NCBI GenBank assembly: GCA_023014335.1
Contig: JAECYW010000003.1
Span: 1,178,001-1,242,000 of the forward strand
DNA: 64,000 bases
Direction of reading: 5' to 3'
Source: Galerina marginata
Lineage: Eukaryota > Basidiomycota > Agaricomycetes > Agaricales > Galerinaceae
A program made the translations under genes and the position numbers. A model generated the notes under the pieces. That model saw only the letters and a program-made list of their open reading frames with translations, did no database searches and was not told the DNA's origin. The first letter of the stretch is position 1, and each line of letters begins with the position of its first letter. Of this stretch, positions 12,599-25,731 are shown one piece after another.

Positions 12599-14354
12599 TT
12601 GAATCCACATTCCTCGCTTCCTCGCTTTGGAAGTTCGACCACGGTTTGGGGGGTTATGCTCGCCGACTTACCCGCCGAAATATGGACCCAAATATTTGAC
12701 CTCGCCGCGGATGAAGACATCCTCTTTCAACAGGGCATTCCGACCGTCATGGCGGAATCGGCGTGGTACAAGAATATTGTTGGAATGTGGAATTTGAGAT
12801 CACCGCAAGAAGCTCTGAATATGCTTCAGAGGAGAAGTTATGCAACGAAGAAAGTGAGCGATCGTCAGGCTCAACTCTCTGACTTGATTTCGGTGCTGAC
12901 CATTGCTTGATTTACAGGCAATTATTTCTACCTGCCGGCAGTGGCGAGAATTAGGATCTGAATTCCTGTTTCGCTGCTTACATTTCAGCGACCCTAAGAA
13001 ATTACTATCGCTTTGCTCCATCCTCGATTCGTCTGCTGCGACAGCCACAACAGCAACGTCGTCGTATGGTTGGTGGACCCGACGGATACACCTTTCTCGA
13101 CACCACCCCTCTTCCATGGGCCAAGAATTATCGATGGCCGACTTGGAGAACGTTCTAGTGTCCATAATTCGCCACTGTCCCAATCTAGAGATATTTATCG
13201 TTGAACGGCCTATGGGAACGGCGTTTGGCCCAGTCGCAGACGCACTTGCGACATATGCATTTCGCAAACTCCATACCGTGCAGTGGAGCGTACCAGGAGA
13301 ATCACTCTCCAAAGTAATTTGGGCTCTCAATGCACTACCTCTTATCACCTCCGTCCATATCGATTTCGACAGTTCAGTGCCAACGGCCCAAGAGTGTGCC
13401 CACCTCGGCTCGGCCACCGACATCCACCTCGAATTGCCGTTTCTAGAGCAGCTCTCCCTACAGGGCTATGTAGAAGAATTCGTCGAACAAGCAGCGGGAT
13501 GGGACCTTCCCGGTCTGCGCAGTTTTTCCTTCGACTCTGGTACCAGCCCTCACGACCCTGACATTGTCGAGTTCGTGAAGGCCCACGGCCTGCCGCTAAT
13601 CCTCCTCGACCTGAACTGCATCTCCGTCCTCGACGTGGCGACGATCCTTGATCTATGTCCCAACCTCTCAGTATTCACATTCAACGCCGACTGGCGCATT
13701 GAGCCGCACGACGACTCCGCCAGCGTGCTCGCGCACAACCCGCATCCGAACCTCACCACCATCGGGCTGCATGGTCTGCTGAGTGCCTTTGGGGTAGGAT
13801 ACCTTGCGGCGCGTTCGCCGGACGACATCCGGACGAGGATCGTCCACCGCTCGAACGACTTGAACATGTCCGCGCTGAACAGACACAATTTTCCCAAGCT
13901 GCGCTGCGTTCGTGCGCTTAGCCGGTTCATGTTACAGGACCTCAACAAGGCGGACGGTCCTTCGCGGGAGAATGGGGGGTATGACCGATGGAGCAGGTGG
14001 TGGAGTCGGTGTGCAGCGTCGGGAATCCGACTGGAGGATTGTACAGGCCAGCTCTTAGGCAACCTACCTCAGGATGACGAGGACGAGGAAGAGTCTGAAG
14101 AAGAGGAGTCTGAAGAAGAGTCTGACGAAGAAGAATCCGAAGAGGAGGTTGACGATAACGACGACGACTGGGGAACGGGCTCGGAGGAAGACAGTGATTA
14201 CGAATACGAATTCAGTGTTCCCCCATTACCTGAAGGAAACGGGCGGACGATGGAGCTCACTCGCCTACTACAAGAGGTCCGGGCTATGAACGAGACCAGA
14301 GACGAAAGCCTGATCGCAAGAATACGAATACCAAGACCAGAGTCCCCGCTATAG
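12599..14354 (+). CDS. F-box protein with acidic C-terminal tail
   Basis: Probable substrate receptor of an SCF ubiquitin ligase. Exon 1 (12599-12853) encodes an F-box MLADLPAEIWTQIFDLAADE and ends RRSYATKK; exon 2 (12918-14354) continues AIISTCRQWRELGSEFLFRC, a layout seen in a large Agaricomycete F-box family. The middle is leucine-rich (for example LPLILLDLNCISVLDVATIL) and may form degenerate LRRs. Residues encoded by about 14075-14210 form a long run of Glu, Asp and Ser, then SDYEYEFSVPPLPEG. Total about 563 residues. ATG 12599 is the first in frame; the internal Met at 12656 lies directly before the F-box and is an alternative. Target unknown. Confidence 0.85.
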
Positions 14355-15378
14355 ATAGAAATTCTTTGATGGACAGATATTTTTGTGCATCCTTTCACGT
14401 TTCTATATTCGGATGACTTGTGTTCATCAGTGTGCATCAGGATTTTGCTTTGATAGGATGATTAGAATCTGGATACCCAGCTATGCTATTACGTTGGGTC
14501 TCGTTTTTCTCGAGTCTTTGCCTCTTCGTCAAACGACTGTGTCAAATTTCGACTGCTTTTGGATGAAAGACAGAGAACAGCGCGCTTATATCGCCCTTGC
14601 GGTTCAAAAGTTCGACAAGTGTATGTGATTTTTCCCGGTGGCACTGGGGAACCACGGTATCGTCGGATGAGAAATAGTTCAAGACCGCCCATGGACCGCC
14701 CTTGTTCCTCATCCTATGTTACTGTCTTTAACTCCCCAGAACATCGCATTATTGAGTCCGCGCGCCGCGACTCCGAAGAATCAGCCTGACAATGAGTACC
14801 ATTTATTGGCTCAATCACATTCCTTTGCAGGCCACAGACATGGGATACTAGAGTTCTAGAGCCCCAGAGGAGGCATATCAACCTCGTGAACAGTGTGCCA
14901 TGAGCTCAAGTTGAACGTTGCAGCAGTCTGACATTTCTGAAGACCGCAATCCCCTACAATGGTATACTCTACTATAGATAGATGGCACCATGATCGACAT
15001 TCGAAGGATTCATGAGAAGAAAGCCTATCAAAGAAAAATCTTTGGACGACCATCATATATATGTCGCCGATCAGTTCTGTTGAGAACCGCAAAATTCTCT
15101 GTCCTGCTGAAGAAACAAGATGACTTTCAAAGTAAAGGGTGGCGCCGCGGACATTGAAGTCGGCATTTACACGGAGTTTAAAAATTTGCAAAATGTCCCC
15201 CACACACCTGCTCTAATTTCATCCCAGGAAGGTCAACGAGCATGCAGTCGAGCTAATTGACTCTGCTTTGTTCCTGACTACCATTCATTTTCCCTAAAAT
15301 CTCTGGGACGCCTTGGGACCAACGTCCGACACGTTGGCAAGCCTTCGGACAGGCTGTGCGGTAGAGAAACAGAAAAAT
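14355..15378. other. Intergenic region, 1.0 kb
   Basis: No supported gene. Short ORFs at 14383-14789 and 14856-15203 overlap in conflicting frames and match nothing recognisable. Confidence 0.4.
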
Positions 15379-16327
15379 ATGGAAGGGTGTCCCGAATCCC
15401 TGGAGATTGTGCGTCTTTTGTTGAGAAATTTTTCGTGTTCGACGTGTACATTTAACTTTTCTCTTAGATTTTCAAAAAATTGGAGGAGGAAAGCGAACAG
15501 CGAGCTGAGGAGCACCTCAATACCAAGACGCCAGGCTTGGAGGTCAACGGAGAACCCATCGAGAACTCGGGTCTTTCTATCAGTGCCAAGAAGGTCAGAG
15601 AACGTCGGCGGGGTAGCGTGTCGATTTCACGTATTGGCCAGGTATCGTCGTTTGGCTTTTCTTGCTTTATTGATACTGAAGGTGCCCGAAGCTTCCTATT
15701 ACTGAAGAGGACGTCGTTTCGTCGAACAGTATTCCATCGTCGCCGACGCTGCTCAATATCGCGTCCAAGTCTCCTTTCTATCAATCACAGATCGCAGTAT
15801 GTTCCTCAATTCACCCTCCTGACTGAATTTTTCGTGCTCAATTATTTTACCCCTAGAACGACAGCACCACGTCTATTGCCTCCGGTGCCTCTGCGTTCTC
15901 AAATGACCACGCGCATACCGAGGACGATAGTCACGTCACTCAGATGCAGCACATAGTGGGCAAGGCAAGCATCTCTGCGAAGATGTTCCCGCGACGCCTG
16001 AGTCGATCTCAGTCTGCTGGCGTTATACCAACCATAGGCACCATTTCCACGGATCCCCCTGTTATTATCGACGTTATCGTTCAGGAAGCAACTGTCAAGT
16101 CGTCTCCAGAGCCTGACGACCTGGAAGGTGGCATGGTCACTAAGTCAAGGCGGGCGAGCGTGAGCGTTCACGCATCTGGGACTCTGCGACACCAGTCGTC
16201 CAGGTCCACAATTCCCCGAGTAACACTTTCGAACACTTCTAGCTGGTTCGCCAAGGCCAAAAGCTTCACCCAGAAATTCAAACGGAAGCGCAAGTCCTCG
16301 ATCTCTGGCCTACTTTCCTATTCATGA
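15379..16327 (+). CDS. Unknown Ser-rich basic protein, conserved-looking hypothetical
   Basis: I do not recognise a domain. Splicing gives four exons: MEGCPESLEI, then IFKKLEEESEQRAEEHLNTK with ISAKKVRERRRGSVSISRIG, then LPITEEDVVSSNSIPSSPTL, then NDSTTSIASGASAFSNDHAH to the end. The last exon contains ISAKMFPRRLSRSQSAG and ends TQKFKRKRKSSISGLLSYS. Introns at about 15409, 15643 and 15799 all have GT-AG ends and keep one frame open. RRRGS, RRLSRS, SRRAS and KRKSS are basophilic kinase-type sites, so a phosphorylated intracellular protein is likely (inference). About 250 residues, low complexity, no membrane segment. Confidence 0.6.
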
Positions 16328-17722
16328 CTGGGGCAGTCGCTCTTCAGTCTTTTGTTCGCTTTGCATTTTCATGTATCTTCCGCGGATCTTTTGTTGGACA
16401 ACTTGGATATATCTACCCTCATTCTATCATTTTGTTTTGCTTTGCATTTTGTGTTGGAGGCCATTCTCATCTATCTTATGTTTCCCATATAGGTTCGAAT
16501 TCATTTAAGCATTTGAGTACTGAATACAATTCTTTTCAATGAATTCTCTGGAGGCGTTGTGTCTGACACTAATGGCAATATTCCTATTTACATACCAGGC
16601 ACTTCGTTCTTCGAGATCCGTCATCTTCAGCGGACCAAGCCCTCATCAAACACCCTTCCACCTATTGCCATTGTTCAACTATTCTCAACATTCAAGACGC
16701 GCGAACCGCATGAAGTAGGGGACCCCGGTCCTCTGGGCGATTATTTCTGGTGAGGTACCATCTCACTTTTTGTTAAGAATAGCATTTTTATAGGTTCTAG
16801 GGTTAAACGTTGACTGTGTGTAACTTTAGGAGCAGAGTTGAGCAGTTCTGCTTAGAAACTTGCGCGGTCATGTGTTGCTTGACTAGTAATGCGAATAAGC
16901 TGTATTAAGCTTGCCTGAATGCTTCCTCGTTCACCTGCTCGAAGTGAGTCTTACATTTTAGCCAACGAACATGGCTAATAGTCTCTCTTTCTCAAGAGTA
17001 TACTCATAGATGTGTGCTTTCACAGCGTATGCCCTGCATTGTCGACGCCTACAGCCTGTATGGACAACCTCGTCGACCCACATGCTGACCTTCAAGTTGT
17101 AGTATGTTGCCAAGAGTAACGTTCCATGGCTTCGCTGGCGATAACCAAATTTAGGTCTCGCTGTACTCTCATGCCATTAAGTACGCAGAAGATGGAAACT
17201 CTGACGAATACTGACGCCACGAGCATACTTCTCATGATGGACTGAGAAACGTTTACTTTCGGATACGGCAGTCTCACGACCGGGAGCATCAGTATGAATT
17301 CTTCCCATCACTGATCGTTTGTAAATCGAGGCTCATAGGAAAGGAAACGAGCGTTTGTGGATTAGTACAGGCTGCTGAACTACTAGGTGAACTTTTTTTT
17401 TTTTGCCTTTCTACTGGTTCCGCTCTGATCACTATATTTTGGTAGCGATGTGCGGCCCTCGTCGGGCAACGCTATTTAATTTGCATCCGTCTTCTTCTCG
17501 CGGCTACGGGCCCGCAAGCGACCATCCTATGCTCCACATGCCGGCGCATTAAAACCCGCATTTGACCCCCAGCGATCAAAATCGAATACCCCTACGCGGA
17601 CCATATGGTTTCGCGTTATCATACAGCGACCCATGATTGAATGCTACGTCGCTGCCCGTCTCTCGGGGTTCCGTCTTAAAAAGCGAGAGCAGAGCAGTTT
17701 TATCTAGCCCTTCCCCGAAGCA
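16328..17722. other. Intergenic region, 1.4 kb
   Basis: No supported gene. 16328-16550 is T-rich, fitting a 3' UTR of the preceding gene. The right end is the promoter of the S41 peptidase. Confidence 0.4.
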
Positions 17723-20690
17723 ATGGTATTCCTTCCAAACGTTCGCGCGTTTTTACTTTTCGCCAGCTTTTTGGCAGTTAAGGCGTCCGGCGACCATGGG
17801 TTGGAGGAACGCGCTGCTGACCCTTGCGCTGCCATCGGCGGGCAAAAGTGGGTCGCTCCAAAGGCACTCCGGGATTGCTTTACATCGGTCAAAGTCGACC
17901 CAGTGATCAAGAACAACGTATTTGTTTTCTATCGGTCAAACCATATCGTCCTCTGATTCTGTCTTTTATAAAGATCATTCAAGTGATTAACAAGACTTTG
18001 GCCTTCCACACTTCCGTGAACTACGAATTCAAGGCTCCAGAGCCTTTTACTGCCGATGTTCATGAGGACTTGCTTGGTGATTTGGCACGGATCCAGAAAC
18101 AGAGTTATCCTTCTGACTACGACCTCCACATCGACTTTTCGCGAACCTTGAAACGTCTCAACGATGGTCATTGCGTGTGGGTTAACAGTTGTTATGTGTG
18201 TCCGATTAACTTTCAAATTCGTCGACCTTTACTTACGCTGCGCAATCCAATAGGATTGTGCGTGACTTTGTCAAAGTCAAAAAAGGCTGCAGCATCTAAA
18301 GCACCAATAATTTACTTACAGCGTTATTCTTAAATTTCTTGCCCACACCATTGGCCTTGTTGACGGACGCCGACGGCACGCAGAACGTTCATATCGCACC
18401 CGAAGCCTTCCAGGTCGCATCTGCGGAGTTCGCAGACGAGATTCAGTTCTGGCAAAATGCCCTCCCTGGGAACTTGAAGGGGCAACTAGCAACGGTATGT
18501 AACTTCTACAATTTATTCGCTTTTTTGCCTCTGTTCATACAGTAATCAGCTCTCTGGCGCGAAAGTGCTTCTGATCAACGGCCAAGATCCATTTGTAGCC
18601 GTGAATGCCAACGCTCAAATTGCAGGGAGTTTCCAGGCCCTTGGGACACGTCAGAATGGGTTAGATTCACCGCCTTATTGCCCTACAACGAAATTAATCT
18701 TTGGGTTGTAGTTTCTTCTCGAGCTATTCGCGCAGCACAACGGGCTGGAATTACATTATGGGAAACTTCGCACAACAAGCACTCCCTTTGAGTGATTCAG
18801 TCATTTTGACCATTGTGCGGACCGGTCATATCATCCCAGAGACTGTGGTGGTGAGTCCTGTTCCTTGCAATCATTCATTTCGCTTTTCAACATGACTTAT
18901 CGTATACTCGTCGAATAGCTTCCTTACCGCGCTCGAATCGGCGCAGCAACCCAGAACTTTACCAGTACTGCATCTTGGCGAGCTAACAGTTGTGTCGCTG
19001 TGGATGGAACTAACGGCGTTGATGCATACGCCACCAGCTCTACCAGCTCCACGACCAATACCCCTTTGATTAAGTTCCAACAGCAGCCCGCTGTACCTGC
19101 TCAAGTCGCACGCAAGCAACCTTTGAACGTGATACTTGACAATTCGCCTCTGACTGATGTCCTTCTTCCTCCAACTTTGCTGCCCACATTGCCTGCCATC
19201 AACGGAAGTCGAAGCGTGTCTCAATTCTACATGCTGAAGGATGGGAAGACGGGCGTTATGGCCCTTGGAAGCTTCTCTGACTCTAATTTCAACACATTCC
19301 TCCTTGGCATGTTGCAAGGGTTGCTGTCTTTGAAATCCCTAGGTGCTACACAACTTATTGTCGACGTTGTAAGTGTACATTTACCATTATTTATATCTGA
19401 ACACTTCACCAAGTCGTTATGACAGTCGAACAACGGAGGAGGATTTATTTGTGCCGCACATGTAAGTTTCGCGTCCTCTCCTTGTAATGCTCTGCTAAGT
19501 AATCAATCAGTGGCTGCATCGAATCGTTAGTCGTCTCTTCAACTACTTATATGAAGACGTAAGGCGGTTACTAAATAACCACATCAGATCGTCGGACCGA
19601 AATCGACCACAGTTCCCAAATCCGGACTCGACACGAAGGCTAGAAATGGTCCTTTGGCTCAACTTATCGTCAAGCAGATTGTAAACAACAACGCTGACCC
19701 ACAAAACCTCCTTTTGTACAATCCCACCAACTGGGCCAACGCGACCGACGTGTTCTTTGCTCCGGGCACCGACTGGCTTCAACCTCCGGTGTTGACCACA
19801 ATCAATGGGCGCGCAGACTCCTTCAGTCAAAGGTAAGTGATTACAATTTGAGGTTGAAATGCGTCCATAACTTTGCTTCGTGATTCAGACTGGGAGAAGA
19901 ATGTGCGGCTTCAGGTTTCCCAACTGCTCCACCGGCCACTGCCTTGTTCGACGGTAAGAAGGTGGTCGTCGTGTCAAATGGAAGGTAAATAGTAAAGTTA
20001 GAGTTTTGAACCCGATATTAATCCCTTGGTAGATGTGCAAGCTCTTGTTCTCTGTTCAGTGTGAGTCTGACTTCTGTGAAGCTCTTTGATCGCGAGGTCT
20101 AACGCCATTTATGACCCATGGCCAGATCACCATGAACAAAGAAGAGGGGTCTAAGACTGTCGTTCTTGGCGGTAAGAAGGACGTCCAGCAACAATACTGC
20201 GGAACTGTAGGTGGCCAATCGACCGATTTCTCGACCATCGATACGGAAGTCAAGGTGAGAGCATCACCTAGAGCATCTTCTCTTCCTTCTTATTGACCAT
20301 TCTACGTAACAGACCACCCACCTGAAGAATAACTCTCTGGCGCCACCTGATCTGCAAGCACTATCAATCCGGTCTCTGACTTTCTAACTAACCCTGTTCC
20401 GATAGGCTCGTCAACGGTGTGCAAGGCATTACTTGGAGATTAGGATTTGGTGTTAATGACCCCACTCAACCCGAAGGTAATTCGCGATTGGGCATTTCTC
20501 CGGACATTTCTAACAACTCGCGCAGAATGGCAATCACGACCTGCTGACTTGAATCTCCCCATTACGTCTGACATGTAAGTGAAGTTGTCTTGACCATACA
20601 GCCTACGTGAGGTGGATGAACTGACGGCCTTCAAGTGTTAACAATCCTGTCGCCATTTGGGAGGTCGTTGCAAAGAAACTACTCTCTTGA
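17723..20690 (+). CDS. Secreted S41-family peptidase (CPAF-like)
   Basis: Predicted extracellular serine protease. Residues 1 to about 22 (MVFLPNVRAFLLFASFLAVK) form a signal peptide, then DPCAAIGGQKWVAPKALRDC. The body reads NKTLAFHTSVNYEFKAPEPF, DVHEDLLGDLARI, DFSRTLKRLNDGHCVWVNSC, LPTPLALLTDADGTQNVHIA, GAKVLLINGQDPF, FSSYSRSTTGWNYIMGNFAQ and SRSVSQFYMLKDGKTGVMAL. The catalytic region is VVVVSNGRCASSCSLFS, with the nucleophile Ser expected in the GRCASSCS stretch (family knowledge). The end is NPVAIWEVVAKKLLS with TGA at 20688-20690. About twelve introns; one acceptor near 18552 and one donor near 18202 are not the first candidate sites but are needed to keep the frame. This family is widespread in Agaricomycetes; substrate unknown. 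Confidence 0.85.
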
Positions 20691-21033
20691 AAGGTTTAAA
20701 CATGCAAAGGGGGGAAATGCTTGGTTTAAATGCCCACGAAAACATTTTATTTGTAAACAATAAAAGGGAATTCCGACCTCTTCGATATCTTAAAATTATG
20801 AGCTATCGAACTCGGATATGTGATAAGGTCTAAAGGAATGTTACAAGACGTTAATTATCCTTGTGTAGTATTATAAAAGTCAGAACGAAAGTCGTGAAGC
20901 CTCAGCCGCGTACTGAAGGCCGAAACATTAGGGGTCTATGGGATATCAATCATATCGTCATCAAAGTCCTGTCGTATGTTGTGTTTCAAAGGTTGTCGTA
21001 CTCCGAAGGTGATTATTATTATTGACGAGCTAT
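20691..21033. other. Convergent intergenic region
   Basis: About 340 AT-leaning bases between two converging 3' ends. Expected to hold both 3' UTRs; no gene seen. Confidence 0.5.
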
Positions 21034-24000
21034 TCATTGAAGTAAGTAGAAGAGTACTTTGGTCACAAATTGACTTACCCCATTAATAGGTCGGGTGTAA
21101 TCTTCGTGGTCTCGGAGGCTTGCTGCGCTAGCCTGCCTCGAAGGGCCCAATTTCTGTCCTAATCGAGGGTGAAGAAGGCCTTCGACCATGCTGGAGTCGT
21201 CCGACGGGGATGGGGAGGGAGCAGATGGCAACGTGACTGGAGGCCATAACCTGGCGGAAGGGTACGGGTCAAGACCTTCATCCTGGCTGGAGTTTTGAGG
21301 CGGACGTATTGAGAGAGAAGCGTAGTCATATCCTGTTACGCCGTGAGGAGAGCCAAGGTGGGCATCAGAAGGTGGCATCGCCATTGGTGGGTTCAAGAGG
21401 GACGGAGAGAAGAGATTAGGTGCAGCAGAGAATGGATCAGAGTCATGGGAACCCCGTCCTTGAGATGAAGGCCGAACAGTCGCTACACTCTGCGTGGACA
21501 GCCTCTTGCCAGTACGCAGGCGGCTCAAGAAGCCTTTGACCCCATTCTTGTCGTGTTCTTGCGACTGTCGCTCATGGTCGAATGTGGGATCCCGCGGTGC
21601 AATAGAGACGGGTTGAGGGATTGAACTGTATCGGGTTACTTGAAGGGTTGGAATTACTTTCGACCCCGAAGAATTTCGCTTCAAGGCCGTCGTTCTCCAG
21701 TTATGCTCGCCTGAAGATCCACCCCCGTGGCCACCAGACGATGACGACCCGCCGACCATCGTAAGCGACGCCGCACTTCGGTTCCCAGCTCCAGAAGTTG
21801 GATGAACATCGCCAACTGCTTGAGGATCGCCTGCTTGAGGATCGTTGATTCCCCACCAGACTTGAGCTGTACCCGGCTCCTCGTTTTGCTCGTGTACTGG
21901 AGTAACAATTGGTTCAGGCTGTGCGTACGTTTCCGGAAGATTTCGCTCAAAACCGGGCATGTATGGTTGTCCTCCAAATGTAGGGTTGATCATCGGCGCC
22001 GTGCTAGGCTGGCCACCTTCGGCTGACAGAAGGTTGCCAGTTGAGATTCCTCCTTGGCCGTCGTGTACGCCCTGTCCACTATGTTCCTGGCTACCAGGGG
22101 CTCGGTAATAAGGCTGAGGGCGCGATTGACGGTCGCCGGCAAGGTACGAGTCGTCGTCGTCCAGAGGTGGCCGCCATGCTACCTCCCGAGCCATAGCGAG
22201 AATATCCTCCATTGATGCGTTGTTATTTCGGCGGGCCTTGTATCGTCTACAGACGAAAAACACAAGAACAGCGATCAAAATAAGGGCGAAAGTAGCTGAG
22301 AGGGCAACCGCGACGATGACCCCTGTATGACGAGTGAAGCTGGGCGCAAATCAATAAATTGGACGAGGCACAAGAAGAGTGCCTGAAATAGTACCTTGAA
22401 GGCCCCGGTGTGTTGGTACTGAGGGTGCCTGTCTGCACAATAGTACTACTGACGGTGGTCGTGAGACCATTCGACAATGTAGTCGTAAAAACGGTCGTGA
22501 CTGTTGTCAATTGAACTTGTGAAAACGAATGAGCTTTTTGCAGAGTAGAAAAGGGCGGATCCAACCTGACGTCGAAGTGCTGGTATCATGAGTGTGAATT
22601 GTAGATGTCCTAGGGAATAATCACGTTGTGAGAATGGCACAAAGAAGAGGAAAGAAAAAGAAGTACTAACAAGGTTCGAGTAGTGGGGGATGGGGTTAAG
22701 GGCGTGGTTGCAGGAGGAGGCGACGTTGAAGGATCCGGTACAGTTACAGTTTTCTCAGTTGTAGAAAACGATGTAACTGGGGGGGCGTTCGGTTCGGTAG
22801 ATGTGACGACTACAGGCAAGGTAGTTGTAACTGGGTACGACGTAGTTAAAGTGGGCTGCGTTGACGTTCTGACTTCGGTCGTGGTTGTTCCTGGTGGATC
22901 TGCAGGAACTGAACTTCCACCAGGATCTATCGAGGACGATATGGAAGTTGAGGCTGTAGGTGCGGTGCCAGAAGTGTCAGTCGAGGAAGGAAACATCGAG
23001 GTGGTGGGACTTGGTGAATCTCTCTTGGAAGACGACGGAGTAGGCTGCGATGGAGAGGGCTGGAGTGTAGACGTTGGCAGAGGGTCTGCCACGGTCGATA
23101 CAGTCGGGCTCGGTGCATTTGCTTCCGAAGTGGACGCTGAAGGTTGTATTGTGGACAATGTCTGAGGAGTCGGCACAGGGTCTGCTACGGAAGTCGTGCC
23201 TGCAACCGAAGATATGGTCGGACTTGGTGCATCTCTCTTCGAGGAAGATGCAGGGGATTGAGATGTCAACGACTGCGAGGCTGTAGAGAGTGTCGGCAGA
23301 GGGTTTGCTACGGACGATACAGTCGGGCTTGATGTATTTCCTTGGGAAGAGGACGCTGGAAATCGGGTTGTGGTGGATGACTGGGGACTGGACTCTGTCG
23401 GTACAGGGTCTGCTACCGATGCTGAGTCTGCAACTGATGAGACGGTCGGAGTCGACGCGTCTCTGCTGGAAGGAGATGAAGGGGATTGCGATGTCAATGA
23501 TGGCTGAGCTGTGGACAACGTCGGGAGAGGGTCTGCCACGGTAGAGTCTATTCCGGATGATGAAGTGGAGGCTGTGAACCTGGACTGGGTGGGATTGGCG
23601 GTGACTCCGGGCGAGGTTTCCGTAGTAGGAGGGGTGCTTGGTGTGTCTGGCTCCGTCCCAGTATCCGACGACGGCTCTGAGCGTTCAAAGTTGATTAGCT
23701 GCGACATTTCGGCAAAAAGAAGGGAAAAGACCCAACCATTCGTCGGAACGGGTGTTATATTTGCCCCACCGCTGCTTGGACTAGCTGGTAGGGAGTCTGA
23801 GTGAATATGCGGCCCGTCAATTTTTGGCGCAAACGAAGTCTTGCCTTCATTGCTCACCTGATGGCAGTGCACTGGTAGCGCTGGAAATCGCTAAAGATAA
23901 AAGGCGTCACTCCAAGACCTTGACTCCGTGCGGCTCGAAACATACCCAAAGAAACTGAGACACCTACAGTCTCGGTTGAAGCCAGATCGTCGGCACTGTG

Positions 24001-24420
24001 ACGTCCTTGAGAACGAGGCGATAAGAGGCAGTAAAAAACGTACGAAGCATCGACTTGTCGTCCTATGCGTCCAAGCCCGCTAACCTGAAAGGGATCCTCT
24101 TCAAAACTTATACTCAGACCAAAGGCTTCTAATCTTGAACGCAAATTTTGATTCCGTTTATGTATCCGCGAGGTACCAATGTGCCATGGTAAGACAACGG
24201 TGAGTGAACGTAAAACGGATGCCGAAGTCGATGGAAGATAACAGGGGACTTCTTGAGACATTAATGCTGTTCACTCCGATCGAGAAAGGCGATGATTATG
24301 TGGGGCCGCTCCAGGAGATCGAACGACAAGCAGGAATCAACTGCAAGTGTTGGCCTCCAGATATGGCCAGCAGAAGGAGGGTTGAAGAGTGCTTCAAGAC
24401 GAGGAGGTCCACCGGGGAAA
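21034..24420 (-). CDS. Mucin-like single-pass membrane protein, 5' end uncertain
   Basis: Type I membrane protein typical of Agaricomycetes, function unknown. From 5' to 3' on the minus strand: a possible leader exon near 24400-24300 (LLLLAISGGQHLQLIPACRS, SWSG), weakly defined exons to 23880, then SGGANITPVPTNGWVFSLLF. A long Ser/Thr/Pro stretch (about 23720-22640) follows, with imperfect repeats of about 40 residues around VADPLPTLST and SPTVSSVA. Next come FTTTLSNGLTTTVSSTIVQT and a membrane helix VIVAVALSATFALILIAVLV, ending FFVCRRYKARRNNN. The cytoplasmic tail of about 390 residues is rich in Pro, Gly and Ser. The tail stop is at 21034 if unspliced; a GT at 21081 could splice to another short end. 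Layout recalls fungal signalling mucins, but that is analogy only. Confidence 0.6.
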
Positions 24421-25731
24421 GGAAGTTTCAGTGAAAGAAAAGAAGGCGTCCATCAAGGAGCAACCAGAAGATGGAGAAGGAAGGGTATAAGTAAGCCAAA
24501 GTAACGTTTCCTTCACGCTACTGTGGCTCCTCGATCCTGACCGAGATTGAGCATGTTCGGGAGAAAGCCGGTCGACTTAAAAGACACGTTCTTATGAAGA
24601 CCATTGATGTGGCCCTGAGCGGAGACTAATTTATTGCCTTGTCGGAGGCCATGTTCATCAATTTTCAATTATCCTCGAACCGGATAGTTCGTGTTGGCCA
24701 CCGATATCTTTGTTTTCGTCATGCCAACCACGGAATCTGCAGAGGTCACTGGTCAGTAGCAAGATGCGAAGACAATGATGAGACAAACGATGGGTAGTGT
24801 GATCTTCGACGACGACGACCAATGTCTATTTTTGTCAGGTAGCAGGGATGTCGGATATGGAATAAATCAAGCCACCAGAACGACCTGCACCATTCCTCCT
24901 GTCTGGGCCTTGTGGTGGGCAAATCGTGTCATTTCTTCTCAAATTCTACGCAATCCATCTGGAGCTATGAGTCCTTGTCGGCGCCAGGACTGAGAGAAGA
25001 AACCGCATGATGGGGATTGGGATTGGGATTTGTTGAACGAGATCACGTGAAGCCATGCTCAGAATATTAATGCGTTCAAACTTTCCGTCTTATCTGCTTT
25101 TCCTATCACCTGCCTACAGAAAATCGGCCTTCAAGTACTCAGTACTCAGTATTCAACTCGTTATTGAAAAGGAGCGCGCACTGCACGTGTCTCTCCAATC
25201 TGTAAGTCGCCCATCCAATTTTTTGTCCACAGAAATTCAATTGATTTCCAGTGTGTAGTTCACCGATTTTCATGGAGATCTTTCCTGACAGCTCGGAGTC
25301 CATGTCAGGTTCACCTTCCTCGTTCAATAGGATTGCGGCTGATGTGCGTCCTCGAGGGAGTGCATCGTGTTTTCCAGCGTCCCAAATGCAGCTTGGGGTG
25401 TATTGACTACCTACATTTTAAATGCCCAAAGATTGCTTATCCTCGACGTGGACAGTTGAAGGCAGGCAGGTATTTCTCGTACTCTTGAGTCACTACACGC
25501 GTCTAATTTGTTTCTATCAGAGAAGATCTCGTATCCGAGTTTCCCGCCTCATGGTGAACTCGGATTTCATTTCGTGCTTTATCGGAGTGGCAATCTTCGC
25601 GTTTTTTCGATAGTCGTGTTCAATTTGCCCTATCATCCTACGGTATCTAAAATTTTTCAACTGAATATACATACTCTGACCGCTATTATTTTACGTTTCC
25701 AGCAGTTTTTTCTGGCGACCTCGGTCCGAAA
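24421..25731. other. Intergenic region, 1.3 kb
   Basis: No supported gene. Short ORFs at 25422-25810 overlap the end of the DUF2264 gene in antisense and have no family match. Contains a GGATTG triple repeat and an E-box, listed separately. Confidence 0.4.
25013..25050. promoter_or_regulatory. Repeated GGGATT motif next to TCACGTGA
   Basis: GGGATTGGGATTGGGATT at 25013-25030 (three units holding ATTGG, the reverse of a CCAAT box) is followed 13 bases later by TCACGTGA at 25043-25050. It lies upstream of the mucin-like gene on the minus strand. A similar pairing exists at 37352-37372. Confidence 0.35.

Noticed and set aside
22683..23165. 160-residue plus-strand Gly/Val-rich ORF
   Set aside because: It is the antisense shadow of the Ser/Thr/Pro repeat region of the mucin-like gene.
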